DNA of 64,000 nucleotides from Lethocerus indicus (GCA_019843655.1 JACDQD010000004.1:26051872-26115871), one strand, 5' to 3'; shown: positions 1 through 14,557, counted from the first letter of the stretch. Notes: a model not told the origin generated them from the letters alone. Numbers and translations: made by a program.

Positions 1-3000
1 TATATAAAAAACCGGTTGCGTAATAGATAGTCCCGCAGAAATAGAAAATGTTATTTCAATGCCTCCGAGTTGGAATGCTTGGGACGACATAATTTCGCTT
101 TCAAATTCAATTTCTCCGGAATTATTCCCGTGGAAATATTAAAATTGCAGCGTGACCCAGATCGGCGGCCGGGACATCGCCCATAGATTCGCCACGGGGA
201 GGCGCCCAACCCCCCACACGCACCCCCTCCCCCGCCCACCCGTTATTATTACACGGAAATTCTCCATAATCGGGGGCAAGCGGTTGCAGGGGTGGTAGGA
301 GTGGCCTTTCTCGGCCCCGCCCCGGTGCCGCCCCCGCCGCCCCACTCCGGCCGACGCCCACTTCCCTTAAATACACTAACGCCACCCCTGCCCCTTTCCG
401 CCCGACACCCACCCGGCTTCGGGAACTAATAGTATTTTTACGGAATTGTAATTTTCCCTCTTCTCTCCTTTTTCCACCGCCCCCCTCCCCATCCCGCATT
501 CCCAGGAACATATTTATTGCCCTCGGAGGATCGGAGGGACGGCCCCCCCCAATAAAACTTTGGTATCGGCTTAAAATGTTAATACGAAGAGGCCGGCAAT
601 TTAACGTGGAAGGAACGACCGGAATCGGGAACCGGCGACCGGTCCGCGTTTTCGCCCCCCGAATAAAGAGGAAGCTATTGGAACAATGAAAAAGACGAAG
701 AATAAAAGAGCACAAATTAAACGAGCGATAACATTCCTCTTTAAACGACTTAATTCAACCCATTTTTCTCCAGCTCTAATTTCAGTAAGTGTAGGGCACA
801 TACGCTATCTGAATTCTAAATTAAATTTGATCTATACATTTTTACAACTTAGGAACGAATATTAGTCACCTAAACCAGTAATAGAGATTAAAAAGTATCT
901 CTGGAAATGTCGTCGTTCTATTAAAGTGAAATGGGAAGTTACAGTTATGGGAATTCATTTATTTGTTATGAGCTGTCAGGTATGATGAGAATATTTAATG
1001 GGCCCGCTGGATATGAAGGGAACGGATAACCATGGGGCCCCGATGATGTAGTAGGACTGAGATATACAAACCAAGTATATTGTAAGAACAACACAATAGA
1101 ATATAGGGTGTCAGTATGTATTTCGGCGGGGGGTATGAAGAACGATGAGAACAATGATAAGAACACTTTTGCAATGCATTTAATTATAGAAATAATAATT
1201 ACTATAGCTAGTGATATTCGTCAGAAACTTAAAAGAAAATTAACACGAATATAATAAAAACAAATGCTACAGTAAAATCGTCTTCAGATGTTTTTTCACA
1301 CCTTCTGGAAAAAAGTAAATATCTTTCCCCTGTTAAGCTTGGAATTTTTGAATGGTTATTTATCGTCACAAAACAAGCAATTTAATCAAAACATCTTTAT
1401 AAAAAATTACGAAATAAATGTGGTCTAATTTAGTACAAAACACGTGTGGGTGGGGGTTAATGTGAGGCCAGAAAGTGTCAGGAAAAACGCCGCTCCCATT
1501 TGGGATAATAATCGGGCGCATTAAGATTTGAAAAAACTTTTTCAACCGGAAAAAAGTGTCCTGCGGGAGAGTAGCGCCGGGGAATGTAGCGCCCTGGGGA
1601 GGGGCCCACTCAAATGTTACACAGGGCGGCCATTAGTAACGCGTTTCAAATCCCACAAGTATGATGAATCAACGCCCTATCAAACTTTCCCTCCTGCCCG
1701 AATGGATTTCAGGTCACTTCTCAGGTGATAACACGCTCAGTTACGGGCGCGTTCAACCGAGGCAGATTGTACGATGCCGTTAAGGATATACTGATTATGT
1801 GATATAGCTGATTAATTATGCACTTAAGTAATTAGGCTTAAATAAAGAGAAATTGGAATATGTAATTCAACAATGCACAATTTCCAGAATTTTAATCTAT
1901 CAAACGATTGTGGACTCGTCGGGAGCCTTGAAAGTACAACTGTTGAAATCTATGAATCTGGTTCGTTTCTAACCTAAAATAATTACATTTTAATTGGTAA
2001 ACACACTATAGTCTATACGTAGGCAATGGTGTAGAACACACTACAACAAATTTATGCGGAAAATGGACGTTCATATTTGTGTAACTATAATTTAATAACT
2101 CCGTAGAAACCAAGGGAGATAACACTGTAGTCTGTCACATAGCCATATCTAGATATTTTATTTTATATATTTTATTTGTAATTTAAATGAATAAATTGTT
2201 AAAACGCCTCTTACTGTTTCCTGCTATACTGTTGATTCACGGTCCCGGATAATACCCAATTCACACAACAAATACTGAAAATGTTACGTAACATTTTAAC
2301 ATTTAATGTTACTAATTTGGAATACCTTGGTCCGCTCGCTGGTTTCGATCTTTTCTAATCCCCTTTTGCAGCATAGTTACTCTTCTATATCCGTCGATAG
2401 AACTATTCATAACTTAAAAATGAGCTCGCCAAAATTCGTAACGTGTAAATGCTACTGAAATATTTAGTCTTGTATAAAAAAATTAAATCAACAGAGCGAA
2501 TAATTGCCGAAAAATTTCTAACTTTCGAAGACATGAGAATGTCTTCCTTCGAGTGATAATTACACTTTGGGACGGAAAACAAGATTTATCATAAGTTTAG
2601 TATTTAAAACGAGACAGACTGTGAATAAGTAAATCAAAACCAGAAGTTATGCTCAACATCATCAAAAATAAATTTTTCAATGCGCTAAAAGGCACCATAA
2701 TAGATATTGCGCAAGCAGCCTCCTAATAGCTTCAATCGAGAATACCGTTATTAAATCACTTGGGTGCTTAACACCACAGTGTAAATTGAGCAAACAGAAA
2801 CTAGGAACGAGCAAATGGACGGAGTTAGGAAGGGAAAAGCGCATTTGGAAGAGAGTGAAAATCTCTAGGTTCGATGTGACCTCGACTCCAGTTGATCAAT
2901 ACGCGCTAAGGTCGTGCGAATAACACTTAAAACTAATACCTCGTCTTCACGCTTTACGGCCCTATTACATTCAACTGGGAATGGTTCTGCTGTCGTAAAT

Positions 3001-3768
3001 TTTTTCATTTTCACAAAATATTATGCCAATTTTCGTCCTACCTTATTTTTTAATTACTTGCTTTCTCATATCAACGCCGCCCCTGTTGTTTAAATTAATA
3101 TTCCTAAGGATGGAAACAAACATAATGATTCCGGTTATCGTCCTTTGCCTGCTTTTCTTTTTAGAAATTATGACGCATTAAAGGTAAGGTATCAAAAGAG
3201 AATTTAACTAGCCCCACCACCACCGCGACCATCCGAATTTACGGAGATTTGTTCGTTCACTTATTGTTTGTATTCACCGTATTTCATCTATTAGCGATAA
3301 TGTCCTGTTGAATTCGATGGATGGTTTACGATCTGGATATAATCTGTGTTAGCAGTTACTTTGTAAGTCTGTTTACAACCAAATGTAAGTAAAGTGTAAG
3401 TTTTTGAATGTGGAAATGTTTCATGCTGACATCGATTGTTGATTATCCATTGATACATGATTGATCAAGTATTGAAGGAAATATGCCCGGCATTTTTGTT
3501 CTCTTTCCGACATTGTTGGCTCAAGAAACATTGTTGAATCGGTCACCGTTGTCACGTTACTTTTTGTTCTTTCAGGTTATTGTAATATTTCGAAAACGAA
3601 TCCGAAATGTATGCCCCGTAGTGGCCAGGTGAGAACGAGGTAGTATCATTTGTTAAAGTTATAATTATTGGTAATATAGTTCTAAGAACGTTCCCAGAGC
3701 CGGATTCCCCGTTGAAGTTTCGTGTGTAGAAGAATCTCCCGGCCAATACGACATTTCGAAGATAATTG
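1..3768. other. Non-coding flank downstream of LAP-A
   Basis: No gene can be supported here. Positions about 170-420 are GC-rich with runs of C and G, and the rest is AT-rich with frequent stops in all frames. The open frames in the GC-rich part are low in complexity (Gly, Arg and Pro rich), match no family I know and overlap on both strands, as expected of composition alone. I see no RNA gene or clear mobile element. Confidence 0.6.
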
Positions 3769-3774
3769 TTTATT
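3769..3774 (-). promoter_or_regulatory. Candidate polyadenylation signal of LAP-A
   Basis: The plus strand reads tttatt, so the minus-strand transcript carries the canonical AATAAA about 55 nt after the LAP-A stop codon. Position and sequence fit a 3' end signal, but no transcript evidence is available. Confidence 0.45.
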
Positions 3775-3828
3775 GATAAAAGTCGTTTAAAACTCGTTAA
3801 AACCCGTTGGCCGGATCGGAGTGCGGGA

Positions 3829-4512
3829 TCAGCATTGGTCGGCCCCCTTGGGACAGGCCATCTGGTAGAGGAACTGGACAAGCGTCCTGGTCGGCCGGCC
3901 GCTCATCGTCCCCTCCCTCAAGTATGGACACCCAAAACCGCCCAAAGACATACCGCTACCGGTTATGTCCATGTGCAGAAAGTCCGTCGGCGGCGCGAAT
4001 TCCTGGAGGAATTGTATCATTAGCCTCGTCGTTTTTTTCATCATCATTTGCAAAAATGTTTATGTCTATAAATATATGCGATATTTTTACTATTCCAGCA
4101 TCCGGGTCTGTCTACGTTTACAAAAATATTATTTATTTTCTATGGATAGTAATTATATTATGGCAATAGGAAGGCCCGTGCCATGAAAGGGCTTATAACT
4201 TATTCAGGCTCGCTTCCCTCTTCGATGTCCCAGCGAGAATGTTCTTGGGCAATTTTCATTAATTATAAGGCGTGTGTTAATGGTCGTGACTAATTTAATT
4301 TAGACGTGTCGCGGCGTGGGCACGGGCGAAATCAGAATAGCGACATATTCGGCACACGGGACAATATTTCAGGGCGGGCCCTTTGGGGCCCACTAATACT
4401 CCGAGCGAAACCCCCGACCACCCACCCCGCCGCCACGGCCAACAACTTTGACGCTAACTCACACCTCGTATAACTCATGGCGGCTCCTCTATATACCTTG
4501 GTGACTCCCTCT

Positions 4513-4597
<85 letters not shown>

Positions 4598-7500
4598 CCC
4601 TCCCACTCTCCCGCTCACTCCTTCCCTCTGTCCCTGGCGCTCTTTTAAAAACCTGACCGATAAGAGGTAAACTGAGAAGAGCCGTTACCTGCAAGAAGGC
4701 CGCGCCCACGCACGGGTCCCCTCCGCGCCATTTGCCCACGTTGTCGACGTCCACGGTGGCGAAATCTGAATCAATAGAAGACAACATAAAAATTGCATTT
4801 TAAATTCAGATATTATCTGCAGATGTTTCCTCTTCCCTAGGATTTCCTCAATTCTCCTTGTGTACCCGACAGTTCTTCATAATATAATCGATAAGAACGC
4901 GTACTATATACTTTGTTTCGTTAATTAAAATAAATACGAACCAGTGACATTCGAACTAAAATACTTCCACAGCGGTAGCCTCCAGACCCTGTCCCCTGTC
5001 TCGGCCCCCGCCCTGCTCAGTTCGTCCCAAACTATTTCAGACGTCGAGAAGACACCCGTGGAAGAACCGCCCAAAGTGGTTTGTATTCCGCCTGCGTTTT
5101 ATGTTAAAACAGGTCAATATAGCGTGCATTGTATGGACTGGGCTATACACCGTACCCTAACCACTGGCAAGGTGGTATAACGAGAAAATTATACAAATAA
5201 ATATTATTTTTCAGGAATTTAGTGGCATCACTCTTTTAGTTAAATAAAAACGAGAGTATCGGTTATCTACGAAGACCGATTATAAGTATATACGAGGGAG
5301 GATCTGATTGTAAGGCTCAGTGTGGAATGGGCTCACTTGTAAGTGTAGCTACACTGATGACTAGGCAAGGTTTGAAGTAGGCGGCGTAGGAGAGAGCGTC
5401 CGAGAGTATGACCCTGGCCTCCTTGGAAGTGTCCTGCAACCGTATGCTCTTGCCGGCGAGACCGGTGACAACGTCGCCAGGCTTCGGCGCCATACCTCCC
5501 ATCATGTTCTCGCACAGAGGTATCAAGGCTGGCCAGACCGTATCCAAAGAGTTATCCAAAAATATCGCAATACCCACGGTACAAAATTTATTTGCATTAA
5601 GTAATGCCTTGGACAGATCTGTATCTTAAATTCAGTGATTGACTGCTTATTGATGTGAAATTAAATAACGGGTCGAACAACTAAGTTCCCGTAAGTTGTC
5701 CTGACGAGTGTTAAGGGAGGAAAACAGCGTACCGCTAACGTTTATCGGCACATTAAGAGTTGCTAGGGCCTTCATTGTGGCGACGATGACCGCGGCCCCG
5801 GCCATGTCCGCCCTGCATTCCGCCATATCGTCGCAAGTCTTCAGGCACAAACCTCCACAGTCGAATGTAGTTCCTTTACCTGGAAGAAAAGACCCCTGTG
5901 AGAATTGACTTAATGAGACTTAATGACTTATTCTTTAAGGATGACCAACAACCTTTGATGGTACCCAATTGAGTTAAGGACATAATACTGTTGGACTGTG
6001 CGATTCCCCGATAACCGGGAATGGATCGATTTAAAATAATGAATGTTCCTGAATTTTTTAGGGTAGATCGTGAAGGTCGGATACACGGTTATGTAAACCG
6101 TATATTTAAGTAACGCAACAAAGAATTGAAGTAGTCCACGGCTGGGGACCACTTGCCAATTTCGTTAGACTACTAGCGGATTATTCTTTAAAGTAAAACG
6201 GCTGAAAGCTACTGGCCTACAATAACGACTGGCTTATCGTCCTGAGCTCCGCCGCAGTAGTGCAGCTCGAGCATGATCGGCGGCTGGTAGGAGCCTCGGG
6301 CCACCGAGATGAAAGCGGTCAACTTTTTCTCCTCCAGCCAGTCCTTGTCACGGGCGTTCACCGTCAAACCGCACGGGCAGAGCATCTCGATAGCTTGCTG
6401 AGAAATATCGGAACGGGGAGTTAATTCGAGGCGACAACAGAAGGTGTGTGTGTCTGAAGGTTGGACGAATCTGTACCTGGGAGAATAGCGTGGGCGTCAT
6501 AATGTTGGCCGGCGTGTCCTCCAGTTTCCTGGCGATGTTCTGCGCCTCCGCTTTCAGAACACCTCGCTTCCAGCCTTCGCTTAACAACAGAATTAAACAT
6601 GCAAAAAGGACGCATTTAATAAGAACATCGCTTAAAAAAATGACTCTGGATTTTAACGAGCTGCGTGAAATCCCGAGTGCATCCTGAATGCATCATTAAA
6701 ACTACCCGATGATACTTACGTGTCCGGATCTTCGTACAAACAGACGCTCGATACGGTGGTTCTATTGAGTTTGCTTCTATATTCTTGGTATTTCCAAACG
6801 GCTAAAGATGAGCCTTCGGCCGCGGCCTCTGCGTCCGTAAAACCTTCCACCATTATTTCCGTCACGCCCTGAAATTGGATTCTTTCATAGTAAAATATAT
6901 ATCTGTATATATAGATATTTATTCACGTACAAATATATTAGGTATCTAAATAATTTGTCTGTTGTACTTTCATGTCATTAATTTCTAATGGAAACAGTAG
7001 CGACGCAAAATTATTTGAGAATATACCGGTCTCTTTTGTACATGAAGTCGTATGAACTCACGTTATCCTGAAGTGCCTTAGCCCCGACACCGGCTGCAAT
7101 TCTGATGTTCTCCTTGCACTCGTTGATATTTTCGCAGCTGTTGTAGCCGACACCCTGTTTACCGAGGCCGGCCACGGCCACCGCGTAGAAATCGCAGCCC
7201 AGATTGTGGAAAACCCTCGCTTTTCCCAACCCTATACCTGATCTGGGAAAAGCAGTCGACGAGTTATAGCACTGGGAAGTGGAAAATGAAATATCTGTTG
7301 TTCGTCATTATTATATTAGCCGTACCGTAAACTATTACTGCTAGGTACCAGTTCGCGCCTGAAACTCCTCGCTGAAGAGGAATAAAATAGAAGTTAATGT
7401 TAAAGATCAAGTCAGCATGCAGCATTGAAAGAAAAAAATCCTCATATATTGTGAAATTAATATTAAACATGTTAAAATAGTTAGGATAAACGAAAGATAA

Positions 7501-8383
7501 TTGTATTTGAGAGCACGATAAATTTATGTTGGCAATTTTTTCTATATAAGGCATTTTGATGAATTTTTAATTTATACTTTTACTCGTGGATATGCATTAA
7601 TCTGTGTTACATTTAATTTTGCCACATGGACAGCTGAGTCCATTCACATGGGGATCAAAACGTCACTGCTAATTTAAATATACAACCTTAAAATTTAATT
7701 TAATTAACTTTTCTAGTCCGCAAGTGTATGTAGCATCAAACATGTTGCGACTGTAGATTGTTTCTATAACAGTAAACCTGTGACCTTGTTCGGACTCTAG
7801 TTATATTTAGTCGTCTTCGGTTACTGATATGCTTAAGCGCATGCGTTAAGTTTCTCGCTGTAATACTGACGTATTTTCACGGACAATATCGAAAAGCCGA
7901 AAACCGTCTCACATAGACGCAAAGAAACGAGAGTGCTCCATGCAGGATCACTCCAAAATAAATGCCTTAAATTTCATAAATGAGACTGATAGTTTGAGAT
8001 CGATACGTTACCCTTTCAACAGTTCCCTCACGACTCCTCCGACTTCACGGTCAAATTGATCACCGGCCATGGTCAAAGTCAATTCGCCGGGGGCGCAGCC
8101 GTCGTATGCGCCCAAAATGAGTCCTTTCTGTTGGTTCAAAAACGATGTTTCATAGCCAACCAAATAACGAAACAAATTCTATGTACATAAATATTATATA
8201 AAACTAGCACAAACTACATATGCTTGTTAATAAGTAAAGAAAAACTTTTTTTTCCACGAAAATATTCGTGTATCCAATTCAGCGACTTACTTTTGTGAAG
8301 GCCTTGCCGCAGGCATCCGTCAAAGTTCTAATTTGAATAGCGCAAGCGGTCCAAAAAGTTTTCAAAATATAAAATCGATGCAT
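3829..8383 (-). CDS. M17 leucyl aminopeptidase-like protein, copy A (S-LAP-like)
   Basis: Complete 11-exon gene, 520 aa. Exons (minus strand): 8383-8291, 8127-8012, 7242-7062, 6868-6720, 6579-6477, 6397-6217, 5879-5733, 5528-5337, 5091-4942, 4765-4689, 4002-3829. Phases join without a frameshift. Residues about 32-210 are the M17 N-terminal part and the rest is the catalytic domain, with ETGDRVW, HMDITG and the C-terminal SGRPTRTL motif. By alignment with bovine lens LAP, K276, D281, K288 and D299 keep the site residues, E360 and R362 are kept, but S358 replaces the metal-binding Asp of NTDAEGR; C282 replaces Ser in DSGG. The family removes N-terminal residues from peptides using two metal ions, so activity here is doubtful. 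The start is the only ATG that gives a short first exon ending at GTAAGT in the right phase. Exon 1 (31 aa) is basic but a poor mitochondrial presequence. Oddities: intron 6 appears to start with GC, and the intron 9 donor GTTCGT is weak. Confidence 0.92.
4516..4593. repeat. (CT)n microsatellite in LAP-A intron 10
   Basis: Uninterrupted CT dinucleotide run of about 78 bp. It lies in the last intron of LAP-A, about 95 nt downstream of the exon 10 donor, and reads as a GA tract in the transcript. It produces an artificial Arg-Glu repeat ORF on the minus strand. Confidence 0.95.
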
Positions 8384-9993
8384 TTTTTCGAATTTAATAA
8401 TTCGGAACAATTTTCAATTTTGATTATATTTCGGAAGGAGTCCGCAGAAATTTGAAATGAATTATTAATTATGAATCCAAGGAGATGGCCAATAGTGTGG
8501 AGGGAACTATTGTGGAAAATATATTTACGCTGATGGGGACGATTGTAGTCAATTTCAAATTGGTAGAAATCAATCCTCAAACCTCTCAATCCTCTCAACT
8601 CCGATGGTCTACTACATAAATTTACATCCTTATTAAAATTGTAGGATAGTTCCTTAAATATGCATGAGCAAGGTAAGAAACACAAACGCCACCCTCTCAG
8701 GCCATTCTACGTTTTTACATATTTGGATATTACAATTTTTGTAATGCCATTTGAGCGCTGCGTTGCTCCAAAAGATACAGGACCCAGACTCGCTCACGAT
8801 GATTTTTTTATTTAACTGAAAATCTGTAACAGATTAGAGCCGAAGACTAGAATTCTAATTCGTCTAATTCGTCATTCAAATAGTATTCACGAGAAGCTTG
8901 CATGTAACATAAAGGATAAATGTTGGAAGGAACGGGGAATCCTATTATAAGTTAATGTATAGTTTAATGCACGATCACAAGTCTCATTACGACAAGTCAT
9001 TAAAATTACAAAACCCCAAGGAATTCATGTTCTCCTAAAACGTAATTGGGACAATAGCAATTAACGTCAATGATCCGGAGGCTTTACCGAAAATTACGCG
9101 CTCCGAAAACGCGCCTATCTCAATTATGAGCCGAGTTAGATCGGACGGCGGGTCCTGAAATACGAGAAGTTATAAACATCTGAGGCGTTATAGAATATGG
9201 CCGGTAAGAAGAAGTGGAAGGTAAACGGCCCCGGGACGATATAGCTATTAGGAATTACGAGTGGGAGAGAGTGTCGGATTGGGAGCGGGAGCCGGAGTGA
9301 ATGAGAGCGCGGGCCCCCGGCCCAATGCCCAGCGGAGCTGTTACCGGCATTATGTAGGCTCTTCGCAGATTTACCAACAAGAAAATATAGCGTTACGCTT
9401 ATGGGGTCGCCCCATCCAAACTCGGTTCGAGCCTAGCAGCCCCATAACCTCCGTCTAACTCAATCTCACGCGTCGTGGGCCTAAATCAGACAGACTGGAT
9501 AGTATCAAGCGCGACATCTGTACATTAATTTAGTGGATAAATTTAACGGACCATTCGTTTGTTTAACGACACTGTATAAACGCATTTATTGGTAATAAAT
9601 AATAGGACGGATTTCGAAAAAAGAATATGTAAAAATTAATGATATCTTGCCAACATGTGAAACCTTCATGTGTTGTGTTTCAATCATAGTCATGTCAGTT
9701 AATAGCGAGTTCTAACAAGACTGTTATAGTCAAGTGAATTTATAATAAAATACCGACGTAAATGACCGGACGGAGTGAATGAACCCCGGCCTGGGGGGCA
9801 GAGGGGTTTATCGTGCTCTCTCAACTTGAAAAGGAAACTGGGTATCTTCCGCGAATTAAATATTGAGCCGAAAAATTACTGCCGGAGGTCGAAGAAACAA
9901 ACGCCCTGGAAGCGATACAAAGTGAGCGGCGCTGTAACTATAGGTAAGTATAACACACTTTGGGATTAGCCGTTAATAATTCAAAGCCCCTCT

Positions 9994-9999
<6 letters not shown>

Positions 10000-10024
<25 letters not shown>

Positions 10025-10040
10025 GGGAGGGAGGGAGCGA
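10000..10040. repeat. GA and GGGA simple repeat
   Basis: A short GA run is followed by GGGAGGGA units, giving a purine-only tract on the plus strand at the edge of a GC-rich island. Confidence 0.8.
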
Positions 10041-12009
10041 GGCAGTTGGGGAGTGAGAGGGAGCGGGGAGGATGAGAGGCGGAGCGCGACCCCGTCATGA
10101 GAGAAGAGGGCACAGGGGCCGCTTGCCAAAACAAGTTGGCTTTCAATTAATTTGTAATTAACTGAGGAGGATGAGCTGTGAGTGGTGGGGGCGGGGTTAG
10201 ACCTCGGTTAATTAGGTCAATGGGATCAACTCTCGGCCCGTTTTATAACTTTGTTCTGGCTCCCTTTTAAGCCCTCTAATAAGATTAATATTAGCCGCTT
10301 CGTTAGACAGTTGACGACTCCGCTAAGCGCCCCACTCATTTCTCCTTTGCAGAGTCGCTTCTGGTCCGTATAATTCTTTCGCCTCGATGTTTGAACTATT
10401 TTCAGCGGCATTGTGACAAAATTTTATATAATAATTAATCCCAATAAGATAATTCAAATTAATCACCTTTGAAATATTATAGCTCGGCGAGGTAACCTCG
10501 TTCCCGAAATAGAGAATAAGATTGATAAAACTGTGGCGGAAGTGTGTCCAGGAACATTTCCTATTGCATTTCTGCATTTTTTGCTGGAAGTGACGGATTG
10601 GATTGGAAATTACCGGTGCGGAAGTGAAGCGTGCCATTGATCTTGCCAAAGAAGGCAAGCCTGGTCCGTACGACATCCATGACCATGAATGTTTCAGAAA
10701 AGACTAGAAAATTACGTATATTATGGTCTATAATAATTAATCATTTCCACTAGGTGATAGTACATTATATCGTCATCATCGAAAGTGAACACTGGATTAA
10801 GCCGTACGGCGCTATCAAATTTACATATTTCATGGTCGCAGAAAGTTTCTCGGACTCGAGCCCGCGAAGCAATTAGGTCGCTGGTCCTGATTGGCAATGT
10901 GGCGCGGGTGTGAGTGGGGGCTCGACAATGGTTAACCGATGATTGTTGCCACTATGACTGTATGCGCCGTACGGCTGTAACTGTAACTGTGCGATTAGGC
11001 TATTCGGGCCCCCGGGGGCTGGCCATCAGATTAAACCAAGCACATATACACATGGGGGTATATACCCTCCTCTACCTCCTCTACCAATATCCACCACCTC
11101 ATAACTGGATTTTGCTCCTGCGAAATACCGTATATTCACCTCCGATACCACTCCTTCTATTCTATCTGGGCAATTACAGTGCAGACAGGATGCTCCATCG
11201 GCAACCGAAATGGGTAATTGCCCGACTAATGTCGAAAACTGAGAAACCGAAACCAGTCTATTCTTAGGAGGGAATCTTAATAACGAAGCATGTTTACACT
11301 ACAGGCTGTACTTAAAATAATAAAACAGTTGTATTCTAATTGGTTCTAACCCGTTCCATTTTTAATCTTTACACTTAATAGTTAAATTAGAGCAGTTAGG
11401 TTCATTCCTACCTAACAACACTAACAAAGCAACCTGCTGTGCCCGAAACAAATGTCTCATAATAAAAAGGTCCCTTTATTAAGGAAATACAGCGATTGAC
11501 GCAATTATACATTCAAATAATACGAACTTTCATTGATAATTCTAGTTTTTGTTGTGCAACAGAGAGTAGGGGGTTTCGGAGGAGACGCAAGAGATACCGG
11601 TATCGAGACCCCGAAGTGTTTCCAAAGGGTGAAAAACGAGGCACCCTCGCCCTGTTTATCTTCATTCCGTGTTCTTTTTTTGCCCCCGTTTTTTAATCAG
11701 GCTGCAATAAACGGAATTAAGGGCGAGCCGGGGCGGCAAGGACACGGGGATTTGTCAATTTTTTTCGGGGGGGCGTTCTCTCTCTCTCTCTTCTTAAATG
11801 GAGAAGTGAAAAAATAATGGGTCCGGCGGTGGTGGGCGGTGGCGGGGGAGGCGGGAAACTCTGGGCGATGAATAAAAAAAAAAGTCGGCGTCATTTTTCT
11901 GGGGCCCCGTTCCCCTGGGGGCCCCACCCCCGCGTTTAATAACTGCGTGCACAGCCCCTACCCTCCTTCAGGGCGCCCTCTGATTCATAGCCTCTCGCTA
12001 CACCGATCG

Positions 12010-12010
<1 letters not shown>

Positions 12011-12046
<36 letters not shown>

Positions 12047-12052
12047 TCTCTC
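12011..12052. repeat. (CT)n microsatellite
   Basis: CT dinucleotide run with one interruption, inside the GC-rich island at 11560-12160. Confidence 0.9.
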
Positions 12053-14498
12053 TTCCCCGTAATCTCCACCGTCCTCCCGCCAAATATTGCTCCTCGAGTG
12101 GCGCCCACTCTTAATTGAATGACCGAGTCTGCATTCCAATCGCCGCCGGGAGTTGCTACAATTTCCCGCTTGTAATTCGAACGCGCTTGTAATAATCAAC
12201 TCCAACATTCAAGGAAGGAGAACCCGGTTCCTTCTTATTAGCGGGACAAAACGTCCCACTTATTACACTAAAAAGGCCCAAAAAATGAAAATGACTGCAC
12301 TTAAGATTACCTGTTGTAACAAATTTTATGGACGCATCACAATTACGACCTTTTGGACTTTATAATTATTTTTGACAATTAAAAATACGTTCCAATGCAT
12401 ATCAAATCAGTCTCCGAGTATAATATACCCGTCAGACATCGAGAGCGAGTTTATACGGCGGCTACAACCTTATTTACGAAGTACTTAACTCCGTAATAGG
12501 GTGTCACGTCGGTGGCTAATGAACAATCAAGAAGGGCTAACTTTTTTGGTGGTTTCGCCGACAAAAGTTTGCGTCATAAATCTTTCAGCTCTTCATAACC
12601 CAACCGTTATTACCCCTTCGCACAAATTAGAAGAATTTCTAATTTCGCAGCAGTTATCTGCCGCATATCAGTTTTTAAGTCTGAAAATAGACTGGAAATA
12701 ATAAGTCTGCGGTTATTCGAAATATTTTAACTAGATCGTTGAATGACCGAATGCTTTTTCTTAAGTTTATGGGCTATTGTATGTTTCCAATACATAATAT
12801 TTTATCTATAGATATTCTAGAGTACATAATCGTAAGTTATTGACCTTATATAATTTTTTTTTACGAACTCGGTAAATTTGAAATGCGAAGTATCGGTATT
12901 CTCAGCTTCGGTGTTTCAGTGATCGAATTAAATGTCGAAGAAAGTCGGATCCAACTAGCCCGAATGAAGAAATGAGTATCGGTGTAACAACATATTGGAG
13001 CGCACCACCTCGGCTAATAAAGGTCCGGTTGTAAACCCATTACAAGGAGATAAATAACAATAAATCTTTGGAGTAGGGGGGTGGGGCGTTATCATCCCTC
13101 CTAGGGAGCCAATATGTGGAGGAGCGGGTCTGACTCAGTGGTCCTCGGGGAGCCAGCTCCCACTTCCCAATTGTCGGCGACACGCATCGCTCCAATCAAA
13201 CGGCGGCCCTCCACCTCCCTCCCTCCCTCCCTCCTCCTCTCTCCCTCCTCCCCGCCACCGCCGTTTATCACCCTCCGCCACCCACCCGACGCCCAATTCA
13301 TAATCGGCACTCACCCGACCGATATCGAACACCCCCATTCCGGTGCATCCGAATTCATTCCGATTCCACTCGTGATCGTTTCGACGGTCAGCGAGCAACG
13401 GCATACCCAATTCGGCATTGTAATTAAACCGAGCGAAATCGATGACGCCTCAATCACACGTAAGGGAATACAGAAGCGGGCCGCTGATAGGCACGACCGA
13501 ATCATCCAACTGTCACCGCTGACGGACCGACATATTCTACCGCGTGCAATTTATATTCATTCTCTATTTTCATTCGGCCGGGAACATTCGCTAGACAAAT
13601 TTGAACTGCGGGCCCTCGTGGACAAACTATTCGTTGGGTCAAAGGTGGCCGCCCCTCAGCCTCTAGTTACCGAGACGGCGGTGGGACGAATGTCAATATT
13701 TGAAAGGGGAGATGCGGCCGGCGCGGGCGAGGTTGTTGGTACGGCCTACAGCCGTCGACAAACAGTGCCCCGAGGATACATTATGCACACTGTTGGGGCC
13801 TCGCATTAAGTCCTCCCAACGCTAATCCTAACTGTTTACAGATGTCCACAAGTCGAGACCCCGCCGCCAGTCCTCGGGGAGTAGGCCCGTCTCTCTCTCT
13901 CTTGGCCCGGAAACGACAAATATTTGGAAGTAAGACGAGCCCTGGAGTAATTGACGGATGATTGCCAGAGCCACCGAGCTTGCGCATCTTACCGGAGTCT
14001 GTTTCTGTCGTTTCTACTGTGGAAAGAATATGACATAAGCGTATCGCGTCATTATGAAGTATAAACAGTCATTGATTGAGTAACAAAAGAATTGTTTATT
14101 CCGCAGTCTACTCAAAGTTATTGTTGAAATAATAAATTTGAGAAATAGTTAAATAATACAAAGATGATAATTAAAGCGTGCATTTCAAAAACGGAACAGG
14201 ACACTCTAGTCCAATTTCGCTATATAAGACAAGAAAGACAACTTTTATTTTATAGCTGATGAAACTGTTTAGGACGATAGCTGTTAATACATTCAACAGA
14301 CATTACCTGAGCCTTCGAGGGTCAAAATTAATTATTAGTTACAACAAGATTATTTTGCAATAGCATCTTACAATCTATTTGAATACATAATATATGGTGC
14401 GCTAATGATTCACGACTATATATATGGTAGCGTTCGACATTAGTATTTTGATTCATACTCCGCGCCTTTTGTGAACTCTGCGTAAACCGAAGGGGCGC

Positions 14499-14501
<3 letters not shown>

Positions 14502-14555
<54 letters not shown>
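14502..14555. repeat. (TA)n microsatellite
   Basis: Perfect TA dinucleotide run of about 54 bp between a GC-rich segment and ordinary AT-rich sequence. Confidence 0.95.

Positions 14556-14557
<2 letters not shown>

Noticed and set aside
122..715. 197-codon open frame on the minus strand
   Set aside because: Gly/Arg-rich, in a GC-rich patch with frames open on both strands; no family features.
4332..4787. 151-codon minus-strand ORF with an Arg-Glu repeat
   Set aside because: It is exon 10 of LAP-A read through into the intron, where the GA microsatellite encodes the repeat. Only 4765-4689 is coding.
9395..9450. tRNA-like B box (GGTTCGAGCC)
   Set aside because: No matching A box at the right distance and no acceptor or anticodon stem could be folded.
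13114..13809. 231-codon open frame on the plus strand
   Set aside because: The longest open frame outside the genes, but its first third is Ser/Pro-rich from CCT repeats, it resembles no family, has overlapping antisense frames and no identifiable partner exons. GC-rich composition explains it well enough.
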